A stretch of DNA of 39,949 nt from Amycolatopsis sp. YIM 10. Lineage in GTDB: Bacteria; Actinomycetota; Actinomycetes; Mycobacteriales; Pseudonocardiaceae. The notes beneath the pieces were generated by a model that did not search any database, was not told the DNA's origin, and saw nothing but the letters and a program-made list of their open reading frames with translations. Below are positions 5,396-13,964 of the stretch, piece after piece. The DNA is taken from the NCBI RefSeq assembly GCF_009429145.1, contig NZ_CP045481.1, positions 1 through 39,949 on the forward strand, in the 5' to 3' direction. Position numbers and translations under genes: made by a program. The stretch's first letter is position 1. Every line of letters begins with the position of its first letter.

Positions 5396-6331
5396 CTACA
5401 GCGCCGCTTCGAGGCCTCGCTGGTGGTCCGGCCACAACCGCCCCATCACCTCGGCGTCGAGTTCGTCCACGTCGACCCAGCGGGCACCGGTGGCCGGGTC
5501 GAGCACCGGCGCCACCGTCTCGGCCAACTGGTAGAACACGGTGAACGTCACGGTCCAGGCGTGCAGGGTGTGCGGCGAGGAGACCGGCCGGATCGCGCGC
5601 ACGATCCGCGCGTACGTCCCGTTCGGGATGGCCAGCCCGGTCTCCTCGGTGGTCTTGCGGGCACCGGCCGCGATGATCCCGTCTCGGTCCACCGGCCGGT
5701 CACCGGCGCGCCACTGCGCCGCGGTGCGCCCGAAATCGGCCGGCGTGGAGTAGCCGCCGACCAGGCACGGGATCGGGCCGCGCGCGGTGGTGCGCTCGCC
5801 GATGAGGACCAGGCCCCGCGTGGTGGTGACCACCGTGTCCACCACCACCGTCTCCCCCGCCCACCAGCCGTAACCGAGCCCGGTGGGCAGGCCGATCCGG
5901 TCGTCGGCCAGCAGCTGCTCATGATGCGGGTGCAGCGCCCGGCCGTGCTGGTCAAGCACCCAGCCACGGCCGCGGCTGTAGCGCTGAAGCTCGGTGTCGA
6001 CCTGGACCGGCTCGGCCGCCGTGCTGGTGGTGATGTCCGGATCCATCTCCTCGGGCGGGCAGCCGTCGCGGTTGGGGTGACCGACCGCGTCGTACCCGGC
6101 CGGGATCGTCGCGCGGCTGATCAGGGTGCCGTACACGAACCCGAGTTCGCCCGGGGTGTAGCCGGGGCTGGTGGCGTGCAGCCGGGCGCCGTAGCCGGGC
6201 TGCGTGGTCTCGGCCAGATACCCGGCGATCTCGTCCAGGGTCTCGGCCGGGTACGGGTGTTCGCCGTACCCGGGTCCCCACAGGTGGGTTTCGGGCAGCA
6301 GTCGCGCGTCATGGGTGGTTGGGGAGGTCAT
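5396..6331 (-). CDS. Nudix-family hydrolase
   Basis: This is a 311-residue protein. The C-terminal half has a Nudix-like motif: GG near residue 192, then a roughly 25-residue insertion, then AARKTTEETGLAI-type residues near 224-234, matching the RExxEExGU core with K in place of the second-position acid. Nudix enzymes cleave nucleoside diphosphates linked to another group; the substrate cannot be read here. The N-terminal 170 residues match nothing I know and contain several GYG and PGY turns. It sits alone after the lysis terminator with its own terminator, as phage morons do. The ATG at 6331 is chosen over an upstream in-frame start. Confidence 0.75.
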   Translation of the reverse strand: MTSPTTHDARLLPETHLWGPGYGEHPYPAETLDEIAGYLAETTQPGYGARLHATSPGYTPGELGFVYGTLISRATIPAGYDAVGHPNRDGCPPEEMDPDITTSTAAEPVQVDTELQRYSRGRGWVLDQHGRALHPHHEQLLADDRIGLPTGLGYGWWAGETVVVDTVVTTTRGLVLIGERTTARGPIPCLVGGYSTPADFGRTAAQWRAGDRPVDRDGIIAAGARKTTEETGLAIPNGTYARIVRAIRPVSSPHTLHAWTVTFTVFYQLAETVAPVLDPATGARWVDVDELDAEVMGRLWPDHQRGLEAAL

Positions 6332-6463
6332 GATCGAAGCCAAGCAGCGATCACCCTGCGCGCGCACCTACCAGCAGTTGTTGACCTTGAGCTGACACGT
6401 TTCTGGCCAATATCAGGAAAACTACCGACAGGATCGGCGCTTTCCTTGTGAAACAACGAGAAA

Positions 6464-6490
6464 CCCCGCACTCCGATGTGGAGTGCGGGG
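6464..6490 (-). terminator. terminator of the late operon
   Basis: CCCCGCACTCC and GGAGTGCGGGG form an 11-bp perfect stem with a 5-nt loop. On the minus strand it is followed by TTTCTCGTT, and it lies 57 nt past the holin stop, so it should end the structural-lysis transcript. It may work on both strands. Confidence 0.85.
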
Positions 6491-6546
6491 CTCTCGTCAT
6501 TCGCGCGGTGCCCGCTGCGGGCGGGCTGTATGGGACGCCTCCGATC

Positions 6547-6768
6547 CTACCCGGGGGCCTTCGGCCCGTTGCGCACCACGGCGACGGTGCCGCCGCCGAG
6601 CAGCGCGCCGAGCACGCCGCACACCAGCACCGCGGTGTCGGTGTCGATGTGCACGCCGATGAGGGCCAGGAGGCCGACCACCGCGCTGGGGCTGAGCCCG
6701 GCGAGCACGCCGGCCACCGCCTTCGCGTACTGCTTCCACCACGGAGCGGCCGGGGCGGGCGCGGTCAC
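6547..6768 (-). CDS. holin
   Basis: This 73-residue protein starts WWKQYAKAVAGVLAGL near its N-terminus and has two hydrophobic segments, about residues 15-38 and 46-66, with a short IDTDT turn between. That layout fits small two-helix phage holins that open the inner membrane to let endolysin out. The GTG start overlaps the endolysin stop as GTGA, and the gene is the last before the late terminator. A holin call rests on topology and position, not on a signature motif. Confidence 0.8.
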   Translation of the reverse strand: MTAPAPAAPWWKQYAKAVAGVLAGLSPSAVVGLLALIGVHIDTDTAVLVCGVLGALLGGGTVAVVRNGPKAPG

Positions 6769-7712
6769 CGGAACGCCGCCACGGCACCGTGCTGGTCGCC
6801 CTCCAAGGTGTAAAGGACCTCGGCGGTGACCGCGCCGTCGGGCACCTTGAGCACGAGCGGGCGGGCGGGGTCGATCCAGAGTTCGCCCTGCGGGGTGCCC
6901 ACATCGGCGGTGCCCGTCTCCGGCGAGGGGCCGAACCACTTCACGTGGTGGAGCTGGAAACCCATGAAGCCGCGCGAGATCGTGAACTCCTTCGCCCACT
7001 TCGGCACAACCGCGGTGCGCGACTGGTACTCGCCTTCGGTCAGTTCCATGTTGGTGTCCTCCATCGGATCGGTGTCGGTCGGCGTGCTCTGGCCGCCGAG
7101 CAGTGCGGCGAACTCCTGGCGAGTGCCGCGGAAAGCGTTGAGGTCCAGCGGGGCGTATCCGGCCACCCGGCCGGAGCTGGAGAACTGGAGCAGCGCGACG
7201 CCGAGGCCGCCGAAGCCGTCCCAGTAGTGCGCGGGAACGTCGGCGTACTCCTCGGCGATGGTGCCCTGCGCGTTGTCGGGGTACCGCGAGGACCACAGCG
7301 GCGGCAGCCCGGCCAGCTTGGGCTTGCCGATCTGGAGCCAGTACCACCGCGGCAGGTACAACAGCGGCACCGGATACCCGGCGGCGCGCAACCGGTCCAC
7401 GATCTCGCGGGTCAGCGCGACGTTGCCGCTGTTGCCCTCCACGTCGGGGATGACCGGCATCCCGGCGGGCACCGTGCGGCGCACGTTGTCCACCTGCGCC
7501 GCGGCGGAGATGCCGGCGCGCTGGTAGTGGTAGGCGCCCACGAGCAGCCCGGCCTTGTGGGCGCGGGCAATGTTCTCGTCAAACCGCGGGTCCACGAACC
7601 CGGATCCCTCGGTGGCCTTGCAGATGACGAACTCCACACCCTCGGCGCGCGCCTGGTGCAGGTTCGGGTTACCGCCCTGGTGGTGGGCGATGTCGAGTCC
7701 GAAAAGGACCAT
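6765..7712 (-). CDS. endolysin, GH25 muramidase
   Basis: This 315-residue protein cuts the N-acetylmuramic acid to N-acetylglucosamine bond of peptidoglycan. The N-terminal domain (about residues 1-200) has GH25 signatures: FGLDIAHHQG with the catalytic-site Asp, FVICKATEGSGFVD, GLLVGAYHYQR, and MPVIPDVEGN with the Asp-x-Glu pair. The last ~95 residues form a separate beta-rich domain likely to bind the cell wall. There is no signal peptide, so it depends on the holin. An in-frame ATG at 7049 with GGAGG 8 nt upstream could give the C-terminal domain alone. It starts one base after the preceding stop. Confidence 0.93.
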   Translation of the reverse strand: MVLFGLDIAHHQGGNPNLHQARAEGVEFVICKATEGSGFVDPRFDENIARAHKAGLLVGAYHYQRAGISAAAQVDNVRRTVPAGMPVIPDVEGNSGNVALTREIVDRLRAAGYPVPLLYLPRWYWLQIGKPKLAGLPPLWSSRYPDNAQGTIAEEYADVPAHYWDGFGGLGVALLQFSSSGRVAGYAPLDLNAFRGTRQEFAALLGGQSTPTDTDPMEDTNMELTEGEYQSRTAVVPKWAKEFTISRGFMGFQLHHVKWFGPSPETGTADVGTPQGELWIDPARPLVLKVPDGAVTAEVLYTLEGDQHGAVAAFR

Positions 7713-7713
7713 G

Positions 7714-7935
7714 TCAGGCTCCTAGTACGGCGTTGAGGGACTGGACGATCGCGCCGGAGCCAGCGGCCGCGATCCCGGCGGCGATCCAGATCTTGCGCTC
7801 CAGGGACCGGATGCGGGATTCGTGGTCCGCGATGGACTTCACGTCGGAGCGCATGTCGCGTACTTCGTCGTGCACGGCTTGCAGCTCGGCGTAGATCTCG
7901 TTCATCGTGACCACCACGCCGTGGGTGTCCGCCAT
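7714..7935 (-). CDS. XhlA-like coiled-coil membrane protein
   Basis: This 73-residue protein contains a heptad-patterned helix at about residues 12-45 (AELQAVHDEVRDMRSD ... HESRIRSLERK), followed by one membrane segment (IWIAAGIAAAGSGAIV). This is the layout of the XhlA/hemolysin family that accompanies holins in phage lysis cassettes. A strong AAGGAG ribosome site precedes the ATG. It lies just upstream of the endolysin, so an accessory role in lysis is likely. Confidence 0.75.
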   Translation of the reverse strand: MADTHGVVVTMNEIYAELQAVHDEVRDMRSDVKSIADHESRIRSLERKIWIAAGIAAAGSGAIVQSLNAVLGA

Positions 7936-7951
7936 TCTTCTCATCTCCTTC

Positions 7952-7972
7952 TCGTGTCCACAGTGGTCACGA
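7952..7972. repeat. 21-bp imperfect palindrome
   Basis: TCGTGTCCAC and GTGGTCACGA flank a single A and pair at 9 of 10 positions. It lies between two late genes, 16 nt ahead of the XhlA-like gene, and could be a weak hairpin or processing site. No T-tract follows. Confidence 0.35.
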
Positions 7973-7991
7973 AGACTCGGGTTGTGACGCG

Positions 7992-8186
7992 CTAGTCGGT
8001 GACCAGCGCGCCGTTGTGCCACTCGTCCGGCATCGGGTTGGTGTGGCACGGCACCAGCTCGTTGCCGGGCTCGGTCTGGCTGTCCGGGTTGCCCGGGGTG
8101 TACCAGCCGAGCAGCTGGCAGTCCTGCCGTTTCCCCGCGTGCCAGTTGGCGTCAGCGGTCGCCCAGTGCAGCCACTCGTCTTCCAT
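7992..8186 (-). CDS. small hypothetical late protein
   Basis: This 64-residue protein is rich in tryptophan, histidine and asparagine (WLHWATADANWHAG, NPMPDEWHNG) with two cysteines. GGAAGGG lies upstream of the ATG. It sits between the putative tail-tip gene and the lysis genes, so a minor virion or lysis-accessory role is possible, but no family is recognised. Confidence 0.6.
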   Translation of the reverse strand: MEDEWLHWATADANWHAGKRQDCQLLGWYTPGNPDSQTEPGNELVPCHTNPMPDEWHNGALVTD

Positions 8187-8200
8187 GGTGTTTCCCTTCC

Positions 8201-8713
8201 TCAGCCCGGTGCCGGGACGATCAGCGCGTCGAAACCCGTTGCCGGGCTGTATGCCTGGCCGCCGTTGCCCGGGTCGCCGGAGTCCTTGATCGCAGTCAGG
8301 CCCAGCGTCCGGCCGCCGGTCAGCGACGCAGAAACCCCGGACACGGTGAAGTACTTCTGGACGTTGTTCGGCCAGGTCGCCGTCACCACACCGTTCACTT
8401 TGGACAGAACCTGCGCGATACCGGTGTCCTGAATGTAGAAGCTCCAGCCCGTTTCGAACTTGGAGAACCGGATACCTCCGGCCATCACGATGAAGTACGG
8501 CCATCCGGGGTCGCTGAAGCTGGCGGTGCAGGCGACGAAATGGCTGGTCTTGACCGCGGTGTCCACCGCGCCCGAGGTGATCCGGATCGCGCGGCGCCCG
8601 GCCGTGCCAAGCTTGGTGTCGAGCGCGGTGGCCAAGGCCTCGATGTCGGCGGGCACGTTCGGCGCGTCGCCGAGCGCCGGGTACGGAAGGCCGTTGATCG
8701 GAGTGTCAGGCAC
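8201..8713 (-). CDS. putative tail tip or fibre protein
   Basis: This 170-residue protein opens with MPDTPINGLPYPALGDAPNVPADIE (seen in parts), a start typical of actinophage tail-tip and receptor-binding proteins, where a short helix (IEALATALDTKL) precedes a beta-rich body. The rest is strand-rich with glycine and serine turns. It starts with GTG after AAAGGAG. Position after the minor tail genes supports a structural role; receptor binding is inference. Confidence 0.6.
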   Translation of the reverse strand: MPDTPINGLPYPALGDAPNVPADIEALATALDTKLGTAGRRAIRITSGAVDTAVKTSHFVACTASFSDPGWPYFIVMAGGIRFSKFETGWSFYIQDTGIAQVLSKVNGVVTATWPNNVQKYFTVSGVSASLTGGRTLGLTAIKDSGDPGNGGQAYSPATGFDALIVPAPG

Positions 8714-8728
8714 GGCAATTCTCCTTTC

Positions 8729-9448
8729 TCAGTAGGGAATGACGGTCAGATGACGGCGGTCGAACGTGATGAACCCGTCGCCTGAGTAGCGGGTGTACTT
8801 CGCGGTGAAGGTGTTCATGCCGCTGTTCAGGCCGGGCAGGATGGTCTTGTCGATCACGAAGGTGGAGGACACGCTCGCCCCGATGTTGTTGTCGTAGTCG
8901 GGGTCGAAGGTGAAGTGCGACAGGCGGATCGCGCGGTAGTAGTTCGCGGGGATCGTCGAAGCCCCGGTGATCTCGAAGCCCATCATTCCGGAGGTGTCGC
9001 CACCGACTTCCATGTATGCACTCAGGATCACCAGCGCGCGGCACGCCGAGCTGATGTAGACGTCCGATAGAACCGGGCCGCTGGTGTCGCCGGTGGACAG
9101 GTCGCGCCAGACGTTGATGCCCCCGGCGCTGAGCGTCCCGGTGTTGGCGGCGAAGGCCGTGCGCATCGCCAGCGCCGCACCGGCACCCGGCGCGGCGACC
9201 CGGCCGAGGATGAAGTACGTGGTCTTGATGCGCATCAGCACCACGGTGTCGTTCGAGGCGAACAGCACGCCCGGACCACTGGAGAGCACCCGCAGGTTCA
9301 CGAACTGCTGGCCGTTGATGTCGACGGTGTTCGCACCCGAGATCGGGTCCCACGACACCACGACGCCGGTGTGGTAACCGATGTCGGCGGACTGCTGCGG
9401 TGCCTGCGCCTGCGCGGCCATGAGGTCGGCCAGGATGTCGGCCTTCAT
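8729..9448 (-). CDS. putative minor tail protein
   Basis: This 239-residue protein begins with a helical segment (ADILADLMAAQAQAPQ) and then is strand-rich, with IGYHTGVVVSWDPISG and NTVDINGQQFVNLRVL typical of phage baseplate-like or tail-hub beta domains. Its ATG overlaps the stop of the DUF5047-like gene as ATGA. The exact role in the tail tip is not readable. Confidence 0.65.
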   Translation of the reverse strand: MKADILADLMAAQAQAPQQSADIGYHTGVVVSWDPISGANTVDINGQQFVNLRVLSSGPGVLFASNDTVVLMRIKTTYFILGRVAAPGAGAALAMRTAFAANTGTLSAGGINVWRDLSTGDTSGPVLSDVYISSACRALVILSAYMEVGGDTSGMMGFEITGASTIPANYYRAIRLSHFTFDPDYDNNIGASVSSTFVIDKTILPGLNSGMNTFTAKYTRYSGDGFITFDRRHLTVIPY

Positions 9449-10560
9449 ACGACGGGGACTCCGATCAGCTTCTGCCGGGTGGTCGCGGACATCGCGGTCC
9501 CGGCGACGAGCGGGTGGGTGACCTGTTCGAGCACGTGAATCTCGGTGTCCTCGAACTGGTCGTACTCGACGGCCACCACGTCCAGCGGCTCCAGCGCGGT
9601 GTTCACCACGGCCTGGAAGTCCACCCGGTACGGCAGCCCCTGGGCGCGCTGGAGCTGCGCGCGGGCCGCGTCCTCGCACTGCGCGGTGGAGGTCAGGAAC
9701 GAGCTGCTGTAGAACTTCGGGACCTTGCCGTACGGGCCGTCCCAGCGGGTGGGGCTGTAGGGGTTGGTGTCCAGCGCGACACCGCGCACCGGCGGCAGCT
9801 CGCCGGCCGGTTCCCCGGTGGCCACCACGGCGTTGTACACGCCCTTGCGGGTCAAGCCGCGGGACATCTGGGTGAGCACGCCGCGCGCGCCCTGGTTCAC
9901 GCGGAACACCGGCACATCCGGGTTCGGCGCCTTCCTGATCACGAGCACACCGCGGTGATCCCAGTACCAAACCCGCGCCCGGCTGTCGACGATGTCCTGG
10001 AGGAACTCGAAACGGGACTTCTCCACCACGTGGCTGATCCCGAACGGGGTGTTCGCGTCGAAGTCGAATTCGATCGTCGCGCTGGGATAGACCTCCTTGA
10101 CCAGGAGGTCGAAGACCTGCGCGATGGTCGCGGTCGGGCCGAACTCGAACGGCTGGAGCACGTCGGCCTCGATGAGCCCGCCCATGCGGTCCTCGGCGAC
10201 GAGCCGGATTTCCCCGAGGCGGCGCGCGTCGGCCTGGTCGACGTCGGTGAGCCGGAAATAGCCGAGCCCGACGAACTCCTTCGTTCCGTCGCCGTAGTCG
10301 ATGCCGCGCTCGATGAACAGCTCGTTGCCGTAGGGGGTCAGCAGCGCCGAGGGGGTGCGGGGGAACTCGTCGACCACGGTCACGTTCGCCGTGCCGCGTA
10401 CGGCGGCGGTGGCGTCGAGCTTCACGTCTCCCGAGCGCAGCGCCAGGACCGGGCCGACCGGGTTCACGCCGGTCTGGCCCGGCGCGCACACCCGCACCCG
10501 GGACACCATCTTGTGCGATCCCCGTACCGCGTCGAGGAACCGCGCGCTGACCGGCCTCAT
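9445..10560 (-). CDS. minor tail protein, DUF5047-like
   Basis: This 371-residue protein opens MRPVSARFLDAVRGSHKMVSRV (read in parts), a start I associate with DUF5047 proteins of actinophages. The body contains DGTKEFVGLGYFRLTDVD and a QDIVDSRARVWYWDHRG region, similar to tail hub proteins. It follows the large tail protein with an ATGA overlap. The likely role is in the tail tip or hub that connects the tube to the receptor-binding parts. Confidence 0.75.
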   Translation of the reverse strand: MRPVSARFLDAVRGSHKMVSRVRVCAPGQTGVNPVGPVLALRSGDVKLDATAAVRGTANVTVVDEFPRTPSALLTPYGNELFIERGIDYGDGTKEFVGLGYFRLTDVDQADARRLGEIRLVAEDRMGGLIEADVLQPFEFGPTATIAQVFDLLVKEVYPSATIEFDFDANTPFGISHVVEKSRFEFLQDIVDSRARVWYWDHRGVLVIRKAPNPDVPVFRVNQGARGVLTQMSRGLTRKGVYNAVVATGEPAGELPPVRGVALDTNPYSPTRWDGPYGKVPKFYSSSFLTSTAQCEDAARAQLQRAQGLPYRVDFQAVVNTALEPLDVVAVEYDQFEDTEIHVLEQVTHPLVAGTAMSATTRQKLIGVPVV

Positions 10561-11957
10561 GGGACGATCACCTCGGACTCGGCCACGATGTCGAGCACAT
10601 CGGAGTAGGTCGGCTCCGCGGCGATCAGATCGGCGTAGGTGGCGAACAGGCCGGGCAGGTCGCCGTAGGTGACCGTGGTGGAGAACACCCCGGCGTCGGG
10701 GGCGGCGACCTCGACCAACGGGAGCGTGAAGTGCCGCCGCTGGGCGCGCTGGGACTTGCGGCCGTAGGCGTAGTTGCCGATGACCGCATACATCGTCGGG
10801 ATCGGGCAGTCCGGGCCGAGCGACTGGAACAGCATCACCTCACCGGCGGCGAACCGGGTATCGAGGTCGGCCGCCGCGCCCACGGTGTCGGTGGTGACGC
10901 GCAGTTCCATCGACCGCCCAGAGTGCAGGTCGGTGACCGCCACCGGCAGAGTCCGGTTGATCACGTCGAACACCCCGGTCCGCGCGGTGCGGCCGATGTC
11001 GCCGAACCCGGTCACGTTGACCTGGACGTTGTTGTTGGGGCGGCGCAAGTTCTTGATCCAGAACTGCGTGTTGACCGGCGTGATGCTGGTGGACTCCTGG
11101 CTGATCCACGGCGCCTTCCGCATGGACCAGATGACCGCGCGCGAGATCGCCGCGGCACCACCGGTGATGGTCAGCGTCTGCGCCGCCACGCTGCTGATGT
11201 TCGACGCGGCGCTCGCACGCTGCCAGATCGCCGCCTGGTCCAGCCCGACCGCGGTGGAGTTCACCGCGCTGTTGAGGAACAGGCTCAACACGCTCGTGGT
11301 GGTGACCTCGGCGAGCTTGTGCGCCACCAGCGCGATCGCCGAGTTGGGGTCGGGCACCGTCAGCGACGGCGTCGGGATGTTCTGCCCGGACGCGTTGGTC
11401 TGCGTGGCCAGCGCGGTGTAGCCGGGCTCGGCGTTGGAGAACCCCACGATGTAGGCGGTCACCGTGTCCCCGGCCGCCCCACCAGCCGGGGTGATCGTCG
11501 GGTTGACGGTGCCCGCGGTCCACCGCTTGTGGAACACCTTCACCGTCTGGTAGTCGATGATCTTGATCCACCCGGCCGGGGTGTCCACGGTCTGCGCGGT
11601 GCTGCGGCAGGCCACCACCAGGGTGAGCAGCATCCCATCGACCTGGAGCCCGGCCGCGATCGTCGGCGTGACCGCCGCGTTGTCGGCGTGCACCGGCCCG
11701 TCGCCGTTGGAGTACGAGATCTGTGCGTTGTCCACGTAGGACGCCCGGTAGTGGTTGACCACGCCCGGGATGTACTCGTAGTCGTCGACCACCCCGGCAC
11801 CGCCGGACAGCCCGACCGTGAGCCCGGCGCGCACTGTGGTCCAGGTGATCGTGTCGGTGGAGCGCTCGACGATCGCGTGGTCGGCCACCGCCGGGGCGCC
11901 GGCCAGCTGCACCCGCACCCGGCCGAGGTCGCCGAGGTAGGTCGCGGCGATGCTCAT
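10557..11957 (-). CDS. large minor tail protein
   Basis: This 466-residue protein is predicted to be almost entirely beta. It begins with a fibronectin-like stretch (RVQLAGAPAVADHAIVERS, TWTTVRAG), a form common in distal tail proteins of actinophages. The gene lies right after the tape measure gene in transcription order, where the distal tail protein is usually encoded. It overlaps both neighbours by 4 nt. Confidence 0.75.
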   Translation of the reverse strand: MSIAATYLGDLGRVRVQLAGAPAVADHAIVERSTDTITWTTVRAGLTVGLSGGAGVVDDYEYIPGVVNHYRASYVDNAQISYSNGDGPVHADNAAVTPTIAAGLQVDGMLLTLVVACRSTAQTVDTPAGWIKIIDYQTVKVFHKRWTAGTVNPTITPAGGAAGDTVTAYIVGFSNAEPGYTALATQTNASGQNIPTPSLTVPDPNSAIALVAHKLAEVTTTSVLSLFLNSAVNSTAVGLDQAAIWQRASAASNISSVAAQTLTITGGAAAISRAVIWSMRKAPWISQESTSITPVNTQFWIKNLRRPNNNVQVNVTGFGDIGRTARTGVFDVINRTLPVAVTDLHSGRSMELRVTTDTVGAAADLDTRFAAGEVMLFQSLGPDCPIPTMYAVIGNYAYGRKSQRAQRRHFTLPLVEVAAPDAGVFSTTVTYGDLPGLFATYADLIAAEPTYSDVLDIVAESEVIVP

Positions 11958-13963
11958 CGGAAACTCCCCGCCCCGGCGCGGATGCTGCGCGCGGCCTCCA
12001 ACGTGTTCTCCTCGATCCGGATGTCGACGATGTCGGTCAGCTCGGTGTCTCCGATGTAGACGTGGATGATCGGCGGCGCCGAGCTGGCGCCGATGGCCTC
12101 GGCAGTGGTGTCCGCGTTGGTCACCCGGCCGGTACTGCCCGGGGTGAACAACTCCGGGCCCTTCTCACCGACCAAATAGGACCGGCCACCGATGGCGGTA
12201 CCGCCCTTGGCCAGCATCGGAATCTTCGGAATCGCGGGAATTCCAACCGCGCCAGTCACGGTGTTAATTGCGCCGATGGCTCCGTTGGCGAAACCAATCA
12301 CACCGTTGATCGCGTTTTTGAATCCGCTTTTGATGCCGTCCCAGACGCCGCCGATGAACGAGCCGATCCCGGAGAACACGTTCTTGATCGTGGAGGAGAA
12401 GCCGTTCCACTTATCGACGATCCAATCGACGACGGTCCCCACGACATTCTTGATGCCGTTGACGACGTTGTCCCACGCCTGCTTGACGGCGGCCACGATG
12501 ATCTGGAAGCCAAGTTTGAATTGCTCCCATTTCTGAACGATCCAGTCCACAATGGACGTGATCAGGTCGCTGCACCACTTCCACACCGCGTCCCAGATAC
12601 CCCGGAAAAAGTCCAGGTTCGAGATCACCAGCGCGATAATCGCGATGATCGCGACAATCGCGGCGATCACCAGTCCAATCGGGTTCGCGCTCATCGCCGC
12701 GTTGAGCAGCCACTGCACCACGGTGTACGCGGCGACCGCCGCTTTCCACAGGTTCACCGCCAGCGTCACGGCCTGGATCGCCAGGGCGATACCGCCAATG
12801 GCGATCGCCAGCGGGCCGATCCACGCCATGTTCGCGGCGAAGAACGCGGCGAGCCCTTGCAGGATCGGGCCAAGGATCTGGATCGCCGGGACCAGCACCG
12901 CGGCCACCTGGCCGGCCAGCGTGCCGAACGCGGCGGCCAGCGGCGGGATCACCGGGGCCACGGCGGTCAACGCCGCGGCCAGCACACCGCCGACGGCTTC
13001 GCCGATCATGCGCACGGCCTCGAAGAACGCCAGCAGCGCGGTCTGTCCCTCGAAGCTGTTGAGGAAGTTCGCGACAACCCCGACCAGGGTGCCGATCGTG
13101 CCGCCGAACCCCAGGCCCGCGGCGTCGGCCGCGGCGAACACCGAGCTGATGATCGAGCCGAGCTGGCCGAGGAACGCGAACAGCCCGGAGAACGCGTCGA
13201 TCGCGCGCTGGATCCACGCGGCCAGCGACCCATCGGCGGCCGCGGCCTGAACGAACGCGTTGAACTGCTCGCCCGCCGCACCGAGCCCGGTCGTGAGCTG
13301 CGCGAGCATCGGCGCCGCCACCGCGCCGATAGTGATGAACGCCTGACCCACCGGCGCCAGGAAGGCACCGAGGTTCTGGATCACCTTCGAGAACTGCACG
13401 AAGATCGTGTTGAGCTGGCTCGCCGCGGTGGTGTTCTTCAGCATCGCGGTGAACTTGGTGGCAGCGCCACCGATCGCGGTCGCGATCGACTGCAACCCCG
13501 TCTTCAGTTGGGGCAGAACGGTTTTGAGGTTGTTCACCGCCGGGGTCAAGGACTTCTCGAAGCTGGCCGAGACCGCGGACTTCAGTCCGTCGAGCGTGGG
13601 TGTCAGCCCGGCGAACGCGGCCTTGATTCCGTCTCCGCCGAGCTTGATCGCGGCCATGACACCGACGAGCCCGAACAGCGCGGGCACCGCCAGCCCGGCC
13701 GCGCCAGACACCGCAGTGAGCGCGCTGACCACGGCGAGCACCAGGCCCACACCACCACCGAACGCACCCACCGCACTCGCGGCCTTCAGCATCGACGCCG
13801 CAGCCGCACCGACCTTCGCCGGAACCGCGGCAAACCCCTGCTTCATCTTCTCGGTGCGCTGCTCGACGGCCTTGACCTGAGCAGCCACCACCGCGGCCGC
13901 CTTGACGAACCCAGTGGCCGAACCGTCGAACCGGATCTTGATCGTGCGCTGCCCGCTGGCCAT
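11954..13963 (-). CDS. tape measure protein
   Basis: This 669-residue protein sets tail length and is ejected with the DNA. It has an N-terminal helical region (GFVKAAAVVAAQVKAVEQR), several long hydrophobic stretches (LIVLAVVSAL-type near residues 60-100, a run of isoleucine and alanine near 440-460), and then repeated aromatic W-x2 segments (WDAVWKWCSDL, VDWIVQKW, VDWIVDKW). The end carries FAKGGTAIGGRSYLVGEKGPEL-type residues, a hallmark of this family. At 669 codons it would predict a tail of about 100 nm by the usual rule. The ATG one base after the upstream stop is preferred over an earlier in-frame start. Confidence 0.92.
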   Translation of the reverse strand: MASGQRTIKIRFDGSATGFVKAAAVVAAQVKAVEQRTEKMKQGFAAVPAKVGAAAASMLKAASAVGAFGGGVGLVLAVVSALTAVSGAAGLAVPALFGLVGVMAAIKLGGDGIKAAFAGLTPTLDGLKSAVSASFEKSLTPAVNNLKTVLPQLKTGLQSIATAIGGAATKFTAMLKNTTAASQLNTIFVQFSKVIQNLGAFLAPVGQAFITIGAVAAPMLAQLTTGLGAAGEQFNAFVQAAAADGSLAAWIQRAIDAFSGLFAFLGQLGSIISSVFAAADAAGLGFGGTIGTLVGVVANFLNSFEGQTALLAFFEAVRMIGEAVGGVLAAALTAVAPVIPPLAAAFGTLAGQVAAVLVPAIQILGPILQGLAAFFAANMAWIGPLAIAIGGIALAIQAVTLAVNLWKAAVAAYTVVQWLLNAAMSANPIGLVIAAIVAIIAIIALVISNLDFFRGIWDAVWKWCSDLITSIVDWIVQKWEQFKLGFQIIVAAVKQAWDNVVNGIKNVVGTVVDWIVDKWNGFSSTIKNVFSGIGSFIGGVWDGIKSGFKNAINGVIGFANGAIGAINTVTGAVGIPAIPKIPMLAKGGTAIGGRSYLVGEKGPELFTPGSTGRVTNADTTAEAIGASSAPPIIHVYIGDTELTDIVDIRIEENTLEAARSIRAGAGSFR

Positions 13964-13964
13964 C

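Noticed and set aside
5279..6451. Long plus-strand frame opposite the Nudix gene
   Set aside because: It is antisense to a frame with a clear Nudix motif and good start, has arginine-, glycine- and valine-rich composition typical of a complementary frame in GC-rich DNA.
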